This document shows positions 33,907 through 47,902 of a DNA stretch of 64,000 nt, one piece after another. Numbering within the stretch: position 1 is the first letter of the stretch; each line of letters opens with the position of its first letter. The position numbers were made by a program, and so were the translations under genes. Source of the stretch: Daucus carota subsp. sativus (lineage: Eukaryota; Streptophyta; Magnoliopsida; Apiales; Apiaceae); the NCBI RefSeq assembly GCF_001625215.2, contig NC_030386.2, positions 17,330,545-17,394,544 of the forward strand, read 5' to 3'. Below the pieces are notes generated by a model. That model had not been told where the DNA came from. It saw nothing but the letters and a program-made list of their open reading frames with translations, and did not search any database.

Positions 33907-34119
33907 TTCACAAGATATATAAGAAAATGAGTATATAAGTTAGATATATACTTTTGTAACATTATATGAGCTAAATATGTACTACAACAGAATCTCATGT
34001 TTTATAATATTGAATATATTACAGCAGAATCTCGTGTTTTGTAATATTACATTATCAAAATTGATTGAGAATCACATAATGTTGTAAGTTTGGTTTGCAT
34101 AACAAAGTATATATATATA

Positions 34120-34549
34120 GCCATATAGGGCATTGCTCAAAACAGAACACCCTTAGAAGAAGAACAAAGAACAACACTTTAGAATCGAATATAGAATCTC
34201 ATCTAAAACTTGAATTAAATTCTAATTTTAGGCTAATAAACCTTTTATTATGAATAACAATAGTATCTAACATGTTTGACAATAAATATAGATTAAAAAT
34301 AACATGATTCTATGTAATATTAATCGTCTAAAAAATATATATATGATTCTATTCTGGATTCTTTTATGGATTCTATAATATTTCATATTAATAATTTAGA
34401 TGATTTTGGATGTTTGATTTCATATATCAAGTTTAATTGGTGTTTAACTATGTGATTATGATCTTGACAAATTATTTTTTATGAAAAATAAAGTGTTATG
34501 ATAGTGTTCTGTGTTGTTCTTTTTTTAAAGTGTTCTGTGTGGAGTGCAA

Positions 34550-34552
<3 letters not shown>
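34120..34552. mobile_element. TA-array-bounded element 1
   Basis: Lies between a short (TA)n run (34108-34119) and the array at 34553. Its ends are imperfectly inverted: AAAACAGAACACCCTTAGAA and, reverse complement of the right side, CCACACAGAACACTTTAAAA, both followed by AAAGAACAACAC-like sequence. Confidence 0.5.

Positions 34553-34622
<70 letters not shown>
34553..34622. repeat. (AT)n microsatellite, about 70 bp
   Basis: Pure alternating AT. It separates two of the chained elements. Confidence 0.95.
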
Positions 34623-35651
<1,029 letters not shown>

Positions 35652-36304
35652 GTTCAATGGAGACCAAAAGCTTTACAGTCCTTAGAAACTACAATATCTA
35701 CCGTTAAAATAATTTGGCAATTAATGGACATGATTAAATATTTTTTGTCCTGCATTTCTAGTAATGTAATATTAATAATTTACACTATTATTGTCCTGCA
35801 TTTCTAGTATTGTATTATTAATATTCTTGTTCTACATTTCTTGTTTTAGTTTTAATTCAAAACTATCTTTATAATTTACACTATTCTTGTCCTGCATGTC
35901 TAGTACTGTAATATTAATAATTTGTCCCGTATATTTGTGATATATCTAAGTGTTATTTTGTCTTGCAACAAATACAATTCGTTGCAGGACAATGACAATG
36001 AGTTCAGTGTCAATCATTGCAATGTCCAACTACATCTTTGTTTTATATGTAATTATTATTTTTATTGTTAGGATTTCGGTGATTGAACACCAATATTATA
36101 GAATTATTATTTTATGTTATGCAGGATTTAAAAGTTCTGCTTGTTGTTCACCGATTTAAAAGTGCAGGACGGGATAGAGAGAGAAAACGAATGCGCAGGA
36201 CAAATATCTGCAGCCCTTAGATGGGTAAGAAATGAATGGCTGTGATTAAGTCTCTAAAGTCTCCACAAAAATCAGTCTCCATAGAACTTCTCTCTCTCTC
36301 TCTC

Positions 36305-36306
<2 letters not shown>
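35652..36306. mobile_element. TA-array-bounded element 3
   Basis: Bounded by the palindrome's GA/TA tract on the left and CT/TA tract (36283-36363) on the right. The left GTTCAATGGAGACC and the inverted right GTTCTATGGAGACT ends match. It shares the TTGTCCTGCAT motif (35744, 35790, 35888) with element 2, so the two are related. Confidence 0.55.

Positions 36307-36363
<57 letters not shown>
36283..36363. repeat. (CT)n-(TA)n microsatellite
   Basis: CT run to about 36305, then about 55 bp of TA. Separates elements 3 and 4. Confidence 0.95.
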
Positions 36364-36366
<3 letters not shown>

Positions 36367-39300
36367 AGTAAGGTTCGAGGGAGAACTTTATTATCAAGAG
36401 AACTGAGAGATCTAATAGTAACCGTAGATATATTGTAATTGTATTCAGAATTAAAACTGATATATTTAATGGCATTGATGTAATAATCTTCAGTACATTG
36501 GGCATGTTGCTTAGTAATTTAAATGTGATCATCAAAGAATCTACTAAACATGGAAGTTTTTGATTACATCTGATTTCATACAAATCAATCAGAATAAACT
36601 TTAAAATGGAAAGATTAATCAAATTTCTGATTATCAATATATATACAAACACATACAAGAGATACTCTTCTTTTTCATAATCACATAAGTAGGGCTGTAA
36701 ATGAGTTGATACGCTCGATAACCGCTCGGTGTTTGGTTCGAAAAAAGCTCGGTTCGAGCTCCGTTCGATTCATATATGAGTCGATCTTGAGCACAATTTT
36801 AAGGCTCGTTTTATAAACGAGCTGAACTTGAGCACAGTAAAGTTCGACTCGATAGTTCGCGAACAAGTTCGAATTATGAGTTCGTGAACATGGTTCGTGA
36901 ACTTGGCTCGTGAGCGTAGTTCGTGAACTCGGCCCGTGAACATGTCTCGTGGATGTGGGAGTTTTATTAATGGATGATTAATTTTGAATTTATGATTCCT
37001 TAGAGCATAACTTATAATATTGTTAGAATTTTAATTTATTTTTTTAATTAAATTAAATAACAAACAAGCTCGTAAATAAATTTATGAGCATAAACTAGCT
37101 CGTTAGCAAAGTTTATTAAACATGCTCGTGAACAAAATTAATGAGCGGTTGGTGAGCAAAAATTCGTGAGACATGTTTGTGAGCGTAAGTTAATGAGCAG
37201 TTCGTGAGCAAAAGCTCGTGAGACATGTTCATGAGCGGTTCGCGAGCCGTTTGTGAACAGGGTTATTCCTTAATGAGTCGATCCTCAAACAATATTTTTG
37301 GCTCGATCCAAGCTCGAGTTCGAGTTCGCTAATTTTTTAATAAACGATACACGAGCACTCTAGAGTTCGGCTCGGCTCGGCTCATTTACACCCCTACACA
37401 TAAGCAAAATAAAAGAGATACAGAAGTTGACAATGGAGAACAGGGAGAAAATTACAAGGTTTGAGGTCTTTCCTATCATTGTTCAAGGATGTTTTAAACG
37501 ATTCTTGTAACTAATCCTTTAGCTAACAACACCTATAATACTAAATCCGATTTTTTGTTTTATTCTGCAGAGTAGTTGTTAACCTTTTTTAAGGAGTTCT
37601 TCAGAGTATTCTTGAACAAGTCTTACACAGAGTTATGGAATCCAAGAGAGGAAGGAATATGTTGCACTTTTAGTTGGTTTTTAGTATTTGCGTCTTTGAT
37701 TGTAAGAATTTTTATCGTAGTAGTTAAATTAAATTGATATTGTTGCTTTTAGAACGGTGCTTCTTGATGTTGATTATTATGATCAGTAAAGAAAAAGAAT
37801 TCTTATTATATTTTTAGTGACGACAGAGTTCTAACTCAAGAGGCATCCAAGATGCTTGAGAGTATCTTGTGGAATATTTCTATCTCTCTGGTAATACAAT
37901 ATTCAATGTGGAAGAACACAACTTTCCAGGTGTCTACGCTAATAACGTTCTTGGTGAAGCAGCAGGAATCCAATTACTAACAAATTATTCATTACTAAAA
38001 TGAAATATAATAAATTAAGATTTTCATTTGTTTAAAACACTTAAGAGAATCTTCTGACAAATAATATTTCCTAAATCAATATTTGTGTATTAGATTTCTT
38101 TTAAAAACACTCTTGAAATAATATAATAATAATGTATGTAAAAGATTCTACTAAGCATTTGTCATTGAAATATACTGATTACTTAATAATTCTTTTATAA
38201 TAATAGAAATTGAGATTCTAAATAGAATAATGTATAATAAGATACATCCCAATATTTGGTAGAATTATTACATATTATAATATGTTGAGATTCTAATATA
38301 TGTACATTTAAAGATTCTTGTAAGAGTTCCGTAGAAGAGATACTCATTTGCAAGGCTATAAGGCATATTTGTCAAAAAAGATTCTTGTAAAAATTTTATA
38401 TTTTATTATTTATATTTTTCTTTTAATCATAGAAATAAATTTAAAAATAGATTCTAGTATATATTATAAAATATAATCGGGTTATCAGTTTGCTAAGGAT
38501 ATATTTTGATGTGGATTTTATCGATATGACATTGAGATTCTTTAAAATGTTCGCTCAAATATCGTAGAATGATATATAGCAAATTTTTTAAATCTTTTTT
38601 ATAAAATTGACATAAAATATCTATTATAAGTAATATAAAAAAATATTAATATAATGAACTATATTTAAGTAATTATTTTTAAGATTCTCACAATTCTATT
38701 ATTGAAGTAGAATACTAACTTAATTTATATTCAAAGAGCACTTTATAAAACTCCTAATAAGAAAAACATATGATTGAATATATTAAACAATCTCCATTTT
38801 GATAGAGTGCTACAATAGATTTTGCAAGTTAGTCTTGTAACTAAATATCTATACAACATTTTAAAAAATCTTTATTAGAAAACTAAATATTTATACAATT
38901 TTTAAAATAATCTTTAATAAAAAATAAAGTATAGATTTAGCAAACATGACATTGTTGTATTTTTTTAAATTTAAATCATGTTATAATCTTATCTTAAATT
39001 AAATTTTTTTATTTAAAAATGTATTGTAATAGTTTTTAAAGAATCTCAATTTCAATTATTATAATAAAATTCTCAAATAATTTGATATTTCAAAAATATT
39101 ATGTAGAATCGTAAAATAGAAATTTATTTAAATGAATATTTAAAAAAAATTCAATTTTCATTTCAAATTTTATAGTAAATTTCTCATGCTAATTATGTGA
39201 ATAAAAATTTTCATAATATTTTAAAGAATATCTGATAATTAAATATTTTCATCATGGTGAATCTTTTGAAAATTTGAAATTTGAAATTCAAAGTTTAATA

Positions 39301-39557
39301 TACATTAAATGCTCTAGTTGATTGATTCAGATATGGAGAATATAAAAAAGGAAAATTCCCCAAATCATGTGTATATATGATCATAAATGAATATTCCCCA
39401 AAAGATTTTTTATCATCCGTGTCCGATTATGCCCTTTGTTGAATTACTAATAAATATTTACTAAATCTCTTAATTATAGTAGCCATTGGATTAGAATGGC
39501 TGATCTACGGTAGATAAGCTAGTTCTCTCGATAAAAAAATTCTCTTAGGATCTTACT

Positions 39558-39558
<1 letters not shown>
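36364..39558. mobile_element. TA-array-bounded element 4 with nested hAT
   Basis: Left end GAGTAAGGTTCGAGGGAGAA; inverted right end GAGTAAGATCCTAAGAGAAT; the match continues through TTTATTATC(A/G)AGAG(A)ACT and on to ACCGTAGAT, about 65 bp in all. It is bounded by (TA)n arrays (to 36363 and from 39559). The interior is extremely AT-rich with many AGATTCTTG/AATCTC motifs and no coding region. A hAT-like element lies at 36690-37396. Confidence 0.6.
36690..37396. mobile_element. hAT-like MITE with perfect 8-bp target duplication
   Basis: Inverted ends TAGGGCTGTAAATGAG and TAGGGGTGTAAATGAG. CACATAAG is found on both sides (36682-36689 and 37397-37404). The interior is built from many CTCG/GTTCG-rich short repeats (GTTCGTGA, GAGCAAAA). 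No transposase. Confidence 0.9.

Positions 39559-39642
<84 letters not shown>
39559..39642. repeat. (TA)n microsatellite, about 84 bp
   Basis: Pure alternating AT; right border of element 4. Confidence 0.95.
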
Positions 39643-39646
<4 letters not shown>

Positions 39647-40934
39647 TGTTTATTATTGTAAGTAAGTAGTAGTTAATGAATATTATGAATTTTAATAATA
39701 ATTTAGGTTTGAGGTAAGGTATCTTAAATGGCATTTAGTTTAATTTATATTTAAATAGCTAGTCAGGTTTCATTAAATTCATATTTATTTAATGGATGTG
39801 TGTGATCCTAAATTTTAATTTTAATGTCGTTTCTAATTTATAACTCATCCGTCCAAAATGCCATTTAAAATGAAAAGTAAAAGGTTTCCAACTGATGACA
39901 GTTAATAAGTTGGGAAATAAAGAGTTGTTCAATTTTAACCACAAGCAAAAATTTGTAATACATGAAAAGGCTAAAAGATTAGAGAAATTAGATGAAGAGC
40001 CTAGATAGATGTCACGTTAGAGAAACTTCAACCATCAAATTTCTTTAATTAAAAATTGAATTGACATATCAAAAATAAAAAATATAGATAATTTGTTAAA
40101 AATATCACACTCCAATCATACTTTCCTTTTGTCTATAATTATAATCAAGCTCTTATGAATAACTATATATGTCGAACCTCTACATGCTTGTAAGAAATTT
40201 GTAGGAAGATTACACATCATTTATTATCATATTAAAGTGATATATATTCTATTTACAACACTCTAAAATATTAATAACATACTCTTTTTAATTTATAATC
40301 AAAATCATCGGAGTACAATGTCTTATTAGTTCAGCAAATTTTATATAATATTTTATAAATCCAATTCAGCTAACTATTATAACCAAACCTATTAGAGATA
40401 CTCTTGCACTCCTAATATCCCATATATATAGATTAGTTTAATCAAGAAATGAAGCTTCCAAAAAAAATTTAAACTAAGCGCCTGTTGTTTAGAGGAAGCT
40501 GAAGATGCTTCTGGTTTATGCTTTTCTTGACCTGTTTGTGTAAATAAGTGGAAGCATCTTAAAAAAAAGTAGAAAATGTTAGTTTCTCTCTCAGAACTTC
40601 TACTTCTTTTTCAAACACTTTATTAACTTATTTATTTCTCATTTCTAATCCATCTCATTATTTTAAACAAGAAGACACTTTTTTTTAAAACTTGCCCACA
40701 CGGCCTCTTAACAATATATTCATTTTGTGGGTCCCATAATCACAAAGATATCATAAAATAGCATATAAGGCTAATTAATATTAATAATAATAACATACAA
40801 CTGTTAGCCTCCCTTTTAAAATCTGTAACTCTCTTATCTCCAGGAGTGCACATCTCTATCTCATTTGTCTAGGAGACTATTAGTGTACACAACATATTTT
40901 GCTGCCACCCCGGTAATATCAGCGGCTGCATTAC
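39643..40934. other. Spacer upstream of X8 gene with an old MITE
   Basis: No gene seen. Contains a decayed fourth copy of the GAGCATCTCC family (40019-40404) and a repeat-like segment at about 40478-40712 with AAGTAGAAG/CTTCTACTT palindromes. Confidence 0.5.
40019..40404. mobile_element. Harbinger/Tourist-like MITE, degenerate copy D
   Basis: Termini are eroded (AGAGAAACTTCAACC and AGAGATACTCT), but the internal blocks GTCGAACCTCTACA and GTAGGAAGATTACACATCAT match copies A to C in the same order. Confidence 0.7.
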
Positions 40935-41853
40935 ATGGCAAAATTACCAGCTCTCTGTCTCTGCCTTCTCATTTTCTCCTCTGTCACAGGTACATGTTCA
41001 TTCGGTTCGCTTCTATTGACACCTACTATAAACAAACTAAAAATCTGGTTTCAGCTCAAGATTATTCCATTAAAATATAATATATGATCCCGGAAATGAT
41101 ATAAAATTCTTTTTTTTAGTTTTTTCCATAAGAATATAATATATGATCTTAAAATAATAAAATGGGTCCCGAAAAGAATATTAGTCTCATGACGTTATTT
41201 TATGGATTATTACTTAATTGAGTTTCAATGGGAGTTGGTGGTGACGAAACGTATTACTTGATTTTATTTTTTTTTACTTTGTGGCTTACTTTGATTTTCT
41301 TGCTACGCAGTTGCAACTTCTGTATTGGCTGATGAAGAGTTAAACTCTGTGGTAATTTCGAAAAAATAATGAAAATTTACAGCATGTATTTAATTGAAGT
41401 GATGTTCATTTTATTTAATTGATTATACTAAGGTGATCTGCATTTTTGTGTACAGAAAACATGGTGCATTGCAAAACCATCGACAGATGAAACAGCTCTA
41501 CAAAATAACATTGAATACGCATGTCCTCTTGTAGACTGCAGCAAATTTCTGCAGCCGGGGTGCCCTTGTTTCGAGCCCGATAATCGCATGAATCATGCTT
41601 CAGTCGCAATGAATGTTTTTTACCAGCGCAATGGAAGAAACAAATGGAACTGCGATTTTAATAACTCTGGTCTCATTACCTTAACTGATCCCAGTAAGTC
41701 TATTTCTCCTTTGTTTATTTCAATATATGTTCAGTGAATTAATACGAGCAGGATATACGGGGTATGTTTGCTTTGGTTATGTACATTGAGGTAATAATCG
41801 AAGTTTAATTTTGTGTGAAAATTGCAGGTTATGGTGGCTGTGTTTTCGAGTAA
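40935..41853 (+). CDS. Small secreted X8 (CBM43) domain protein
   Basis: Exons 40935-40989, 41311-41351, 41456-41693 and 41828-41853 give 360 nt and 119 residues, all junctions in frame. The first exon encodes a Lys-then-hydrophobic signal peptide (about residues 1-20). The third begins KTWCIAK, the classic entry of an X8 domain, and the six conserved cysteines follow (in WCIAK, YACPLVDC, GCPCF, WNCDF and the C-terminal GGCVF). X8 domains bind beta-1,3-glucan (callose) in the cell wall. There is no catalytic glucanase domain and no GPI-anchor tail, so it resembles the free-standing X8 proteins such as the olive-pollen Ole e 10 type rather than plasmodesmal callose-binding proteins. The family is firm; the tissue and exact role are not visible. 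Confidence 0.88.
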
Positions 41854-43705
41854 ATGAAGCAGATGGCATGACATTTCTGCTCAACTGATTTCTGATTTAA
41901 ATGCAGTTTTAGTTAGATCGGTGTTAAGCTCGTAATACTTTACCATATGTCACATTTTGTGGACTTGATCCGTCAATGTATTGCAGCTTATCTATAATCT
42001 AGTACAGTTGATGCCATAATGTCAAGAATTACTTTGCAATCAAAATTGATCAGTTCTTTGCATCACATTTTATGAATTTGGCCGAAAGAAAAAAAATTGA
42101 CAGTCCGGTTTGCTAGTAAGTGAGCTGTAATAATAAAACGACGATTATTACTCTGTCCAAAGGCGTCGATAGAATTCAACTCTACATTTTCAAATGTTAT
42201 GACTACATCTCTCAGATTTTATGATCAAAGCTTCTCATTAGCTATTCTCAGTTTTTCTTTAACTTTAACTCTTCTACATGAATTCAATCCTAATTTTCAA
42301 TGGATTTGAATACTGAAGTTGATTGTGAATGTAACTATCATTTCTCTAGTTTGAAGCTTCACGTTATGCCAAATATCAATCCTAAAATTTTAAATTCACT
42401 AGAACTTAAACAATTAACCGGTTCTTAAAACATGTGCTCGAGATTAATTAGTTTCGATTCATTAAGGTTTGCTTTATTCTATAATGGTCAAATTCTATGG
42501 ACTTCTGTTTAATTACTAGTTAAGTCACATTTGTTTTAGTATATCCTGCAATTGCTTAGATTACTGGTAAATGTGGGTTTAAGGTTTGCTTTATTGTATA
42601 AAGGTTAAATTCTATGGACTTGTTTTTAGCTACAAGTTGAGGAAAACAACTTGACTTCACATCCATAAGTTACAAGTCTAGTCAAGTCTTTTGCCAACAT
42701 GAGCTGTGATACCATATTAAATTACTGGTTCTCCTAAAACCTCAAAATATTAAGAATACAATCGTATCATATTCTACCCCGGAAGGTGTCTTCTTCCCCT
42801 CGTATATTTCAATTATTTTAATATAATATCGAGGTCCACACTCCACAGTATTAGGCTTTAACTGGGGAACAGATATGCAAATGATAAAAATATAAACAAG
42901 AAGGTGTATATCATATGGTACAGAAGTTTATATTATTATATGGAAAGTAGTATGATTTTTAAACTTTCTTTCTTCACCTGTTATGGTCTGATGTTATCAG
43001 GTTTTTGTTTAACTGAGGAAGGTCCTTGTAAAGACTTAATCCTTAAGTAATGTAGCTTTCTAGAGATTGTATACAGTAGTTTCATTAATGTTAATGTTTG
43101 GTTTATTCACGGATTGTTTAACACTCTTAAATATCCAAGGTATAAGAAGACGGATCCTGATCGCAGCAAGGAGGGCCAACTGAGCTCCTAAATATTTTTA
43201 ATTATACATATTCGTGGATTATATATATTAATATTGACCCGTCTTAAGTTCGGATCAGGATCCACCACTGTATTAAACAAGAGTATTGGCTTATTTGAAA
43301 AAAAGCCTTGCTCTTTGGAATGATGAAGTTAAGTTATGCTCTCATCATCATATGCTTTCTGTGCCTAGTCATTTGAAGTCCCACTAAAACATCCTCATCT
43401 CAAATATCAACAGAAGGTCAGCTTCTTATTTTTGGTATAGTACTTCATTTGATTTTAATCTTTTCCTTGTCTAATGCACTTAATGAGATTTCATGTCTGT
43501 GAACATCGCATAAACTGCGCAAACTTTCTTGATCATATGACAAGGGAAAGTTCATACTCCAACTACATGTACCGGTATATGGGCCTTGATATTATGGATT
43601 TTTACTATATGTTGTCGATCAAAAGTATAGTTGCACAAGTATTAAGCCTTGATGATCTAGCATTTGTACATATATTGCAGAAGAATTTTGGCCGAGGATG
43701 ATGTC
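41854..43705. other. Spacer between X8 gene and MATE pair
   Basis: X8 3' UTR, AT-rich spacer and the leader of the first MATE gene. A degenerate direct duplication is seen (42462-42520 and 42578-42635, sharing AAGGTTTGCTTTATT and AAATTCTATGGACTT). No other gene supported. Confidence 0.5.
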
Positions 43706-46579
43706 ATGCATTACCCTGCAACAAACTGGAACATGCCTCTTTTTATCTTCTTTAAAGATGTGAGGTATATTCTGAAAATGCAGTGGTTATAATTGTGTTC
43801 AAAGAGAACAAAATTAGAGGGAAAGAAGTCCTGTTCGGTGTTCAGCTAGTTTTATTGATGATTATGATATTATTTTTTTTATAGTCTTTTATTTAAGATG
43901 GATGCACTTGGCTCAGAGATACTAAGCATTGCAGTCCCAGCAGCCTTGGCATTAGCTGCTGATCCTGTTGCTTCCCTAATCGACACTGCCTTTATTGGCC
44001 GTTTAGGTATGTGAATGATTTCCTCGCTTATCAGTTTGTCTATTGGCCTGTTTAGTCATTTAGTAGCATTAGATGCACAATCTTAAAAATTGATGATCTT
44101 CTTAGTACACGGAATATGTGAATTCTTTTAATTTGTAGAGTACTTTTTTGTTTAGGCGCGGTGGAGATTGCTGCTGTTGGAGTATCTATTGCAATTTTCA
44201 ATCAAGCATCAAAAGTTACTATATTTCCTCTTGTTAGTATAACAACTTCTTATGTAGCAGAGGAAGATACTGCTGGAAGATTAGGGAAGGAAGTGCAGAA
44301 GGACGAAGAAATGTTGGAAGTGAAGTCAGAAAATGTCATCCTTGACAGCTTGGAAAAGGGTGCTGTAGCTTTGAAGGGTGAAATTAAAGAGGATGAGGCA
44401 GACAATGAAACTCATTCAGTTTCAACATCATCAGCATTTGAAACAATTGCAACTAAGTCCACGAGTGTGGACTGTAGTCATTCAGACAAAGCTCAAACTA
44501 AAACTAGACAGGAAACCATAAATTTAACAACCAATGCAGTGGTAACGCGAGCTATTACAAGAGAAAAGAGACATATTCCTTCAGCATCCACAGCATTGAT
44601 TATGGGAGCTGTACTTGGCATCCTCCAAAGCATATTTCTTATATTTCTAGCTAAACCATTACTGCGAATAATGGGGGTCAGATCAGTAAGCACCTTTCTT
44701 CTTTTCTGTGCACTTGAGATTTCTTTACCTGTTTGAAGACAACTAGTGATTTCAATATTTCATTGATATTTCTTTTAAATAGGATTCACCTATGATAGAG
44801 CTGGCTGAAAGTTATTTGAAACTTAGATCGCTGGGGGCTCCAGCAGTTCTTCTCTCTTTAGCCATGCAAGGAATCTTTCGAGGCTTTAAAGATACTACAA
44901 CTCCCCTTTATGCAACAGGTATGATTTATTTCTTCAATCTAGTTTAGCAAATAAGCGGAAAAAATGTTATATGCAAAAGCTTTAGGCAGACTTCACAACA
45001 ATGCAGTTGCAGGAGATCTAGCAAATGTGGTTTTGGACCCCATACTTATCTTTGGTTGCCATATGGGAGTTCGTGGTGCAGCAATTGCTCATGTGCTGTC
45101 CCAGTAAGTTTTAAAACAAGGCGCCTGATTCCAATATATCGCGTTGCATATTCAGTCCCTTAATTCAGTTGTTTTTTAAAGTCCTAATGTCGTCCAAATT
45201 TGGCACATCAGGCACATTTGTTGTTTTCTTACACGGGGTACCATTTCATAGGTACTTAATCTTAGTTATTCTTTTCTGTAAATTGGTGAAACAAGTTCAC
45301 CTCTTACCCTCAAGCATTAAGAGTTTGCAGTTCAGTCGGTTTCTTAAAAATGGTAGGATGCTGCTCATCTTATAGTAACATCAAACGTTACTAGGTTGGC
45401 TACATTGTTAAATCAACTTCTAGTTCTCCCTATTAAGTTTACCTGTGTATGATTTCACATGCAAAATGCAGGATTTTATTTATTGGGAAGGGTGATTGCT
45501 GCAACATCTTGTGTCACTTTAGCAGCATCATTAGCTTCAAGATTAGGTTCAACTCCTATGGCAGCTTTCCAAATCTGCTTACAGGTTTGGATGACATCCT
45601 CCCTTCTTGCTGATGGCTTGGCTGTTGCAGGACAGGTACTTTACCTCACTCCTTTTCGCAAAATCAGTTCATGAATTTATGAAGTTAAAGGAATAATGAG
45701 TAACACAGAAGAATTACGTTATTCATTACTACAGGCTATCATTGCTTGTGCATTTACTGAGAAGGACTATAAGAAGGCAGCCTCTGCTGCATCTCGAGTA
45801 CTACAGGTTTTCTTTTTTAAAACGAGGAGGTACTATCAGTTCATTGTATTGGCGGGGTTTAATTTCTAGAAAGAATTATACTGCAGATGGCATTTGTACT
45901 CGGTCTGGGTCTGTCTCTCGTCGTAGGAATTGGGTTGCAATATGGAGCACTAGTCTTTACTGGTGACAAACATGTTCTTCATCTCATAACTATAGGCATC
46001 CCAGTACGTATTTTTCTTAATAAAATCTACAGAAACACATTTACTTATTTATTTACTTCCCATGATACATTTTATTGAAAAGAAATGTTGTCTTTTATTA
46101 CATAATCAGTTTGTTGCAGCAACACAGCCAATTAATTCTTTAGCATTTGTTTTTGATGGTGTTAACTATGGAGTATCTGATTTTGCTTATTCTGCATACT
46201 CTATGGTAATATATCAGATCTCTAGCGCAACTGTTTAATCTTTAGACGCGCATATATAAATTTGATCACTGACCACAATTTCTTTATTGTTTCAGGTTCT
46301 AGTAGCTATAGTAAGTATTGCTTCTCTGTTCCTCCTGTCTAAAAGCAATGGCTTTGCTGGAATTTGGCTTGCCTTGACTATTTTCATGAGTCTACGGGCT
46401 TTAGCCGGTGTCTGGAGGTAAATACTGTCAAATATGATAATGAAATTTTAGAATCTTTGGCGATTGTTTTATATGTATTTTAAAAAAGAACTATAGAAGT
46501 TAATAATGATGATACTTGTATTATATGCAGAATGGGGTCTGGAACTGGACCCTGGCGCTTTCTCAGGGACCTCTGCTAA
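43706..46579 (+). CDS. MATE efflux transporter, FRD3/DTX43-like, first tandem copy
   Basis: Twelve exons: 43706-43764, 43885-44006, 44156-44685, 44783-44918, 45007-45103, 45252-45352, 45472-45635, 45735-45806, 45887-46003, 46110-46205, 46296-46417, 46531-46579; 1665 nt, 554 residues, all in frame. Twelve membrane segments are expected, with the conserved PAALALAADPVASLIDTAFIG entry, a long cytosolic loop in exon 3 ending EKRHIPSAS, then FRGFKDTTTPLYAT and the MAAFQICLQVW block. This loop and these blocks mark the plant FRD3/AtMATE group, which exports citrate for iron translocation to the xylem or aluminium tolerance. The family is certain, the substrate inferred. The start codon aligned with that of the second copy (47903) is TTG here (43688); the next in-frame ATG, six codons later, is used for this model. 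Loss of those six cytosolic residues should not harm transport. Confidence 0.88.
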
Positions 46580-47902
46580 TTTTAAGATTGTAAAAGTCTC
46601 AATTTCTGATAAATTTCCAGGAAATTCTCTTTGCTTTCTCCACTACTGATTTTGTTTTGGAAGTCTGAGATGTAATACTGAATTTATTTCATCTATAGAC
46701 CTCCTGCATTAGTAGAGTCTGCAGTAGATCGCGATATTTGCATATTGCTCTAATCTTTGTACATCTGAACAGACAGTATATTACAGTGATCTGCCAGTTT
46801 GATCTTTTACTTGTTCTCGCCTGAGCTATACCAACCATACTCTGATAATTTACGACCAACAAAAAGGACTCGTATAAAAATTACTATACTGTAAAATACA
46901 TTACTGACCACTCAAATGACAACATATGCAGATATGGCAAAAACTTTTTCGGTCACCAACATTCCTTTTAAATTACGTCAAACCAGCTCTGGATACAAAG
47001 TGGTGTCTCCGCCACTGAAGGCGTTGGAAATCCTACATGTCCCACTGATGTATTTGCAAAAGAATACAGATATTGATACCAACACTAACCTAAAGCATGC
47101 ACTACTGATTAATTGTGCTAAGAACCTAACAATATAGCTGACGTGCAGATTCAAAGTTCACCTTAAAAGGATTCTTCCATGCAGGCCTATGTAATTGTCC
47201 TAAATTCTTCAAGTTATTTAGGTCCTCTCGTCCCTGGAAGCAGGAGGGTATTCGAACTTGGTACCAAAAGTCGAATCGTGCTTGAGCTGTGTTCCAGTTT
47301 TTCTGTGTGAGCATAATTTAATCTCTCCCTCTCCCTCTCCCTCTCTCTCTCTCTCCATAATATAATCTCTCCCTCCCTCCCTCTCTCTCTGTCCATAATA
47401 TAATCCCTCCCTCCCTCCCTCTCTCTCTCTCTCTCTCTCTCCCTCCCACTCCCTCCTTGATTTGTGACTGTGTATAAAAACAAAGACTGCAAAAACAACT
47501 ACACAAACTAATAAATCAATACCTTCCTAAAAAAGTACCAACCACCATAAATAACTTCCATTATTATTCTCCAGCAGACATCATTTTCCATATACTAGAA
47601 GAGATATTTTCTCTGATCAAATCCCAGTTACCAAATTATAAAGCATTTCTAACCGTCCGATCAAACATCATCTATCAGTCGATATAGGCCTACTAGCTAG
47701 TAGTTTCTCTATCTTCATAAACCTCCTTATAAATCTCTCTCCCTCACTGCAATCACAGCCTTGTTGTCTGCTATGCCTCCTGTGTTCTATCTGTTAATAC
47801 ATCTTTAGATGACTTATCAGAATATATTTTAGTTAAGTTTGGTTTGCATGAGTAGTTAGGCCTTAATAATCAAGCATTAGAACCTGGATCAGTAGCATTA
47901 TT
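46580..47902. other. Spacer between MATE copies
   Basis: 3' UTR of copy one and leader of copy two, with a large C/T-rich low-complexity block at 47316-47456. No gene seen. Confidence 0.6.
47316..47456. repeat. Interrupted CT-rich low-complexity block
   Basis: Runs of CTCCCT, CTCT and CCATAATATAATC recur in about three cycles. Lies about 450 bp before the second MATE start codon. Confidence 0.9.

Noticed and set aside
43474..43701. 75-residue frame upstream of the first MATE gene
   Set aside because: It overlaps sequence that aligns with the untranslated leader of the second MATE copy and has no protein features.
47214..47506. Arg/Glu-rich minus-strand frames
   Set aside because: Produced by the CT-rich low-complexity block.
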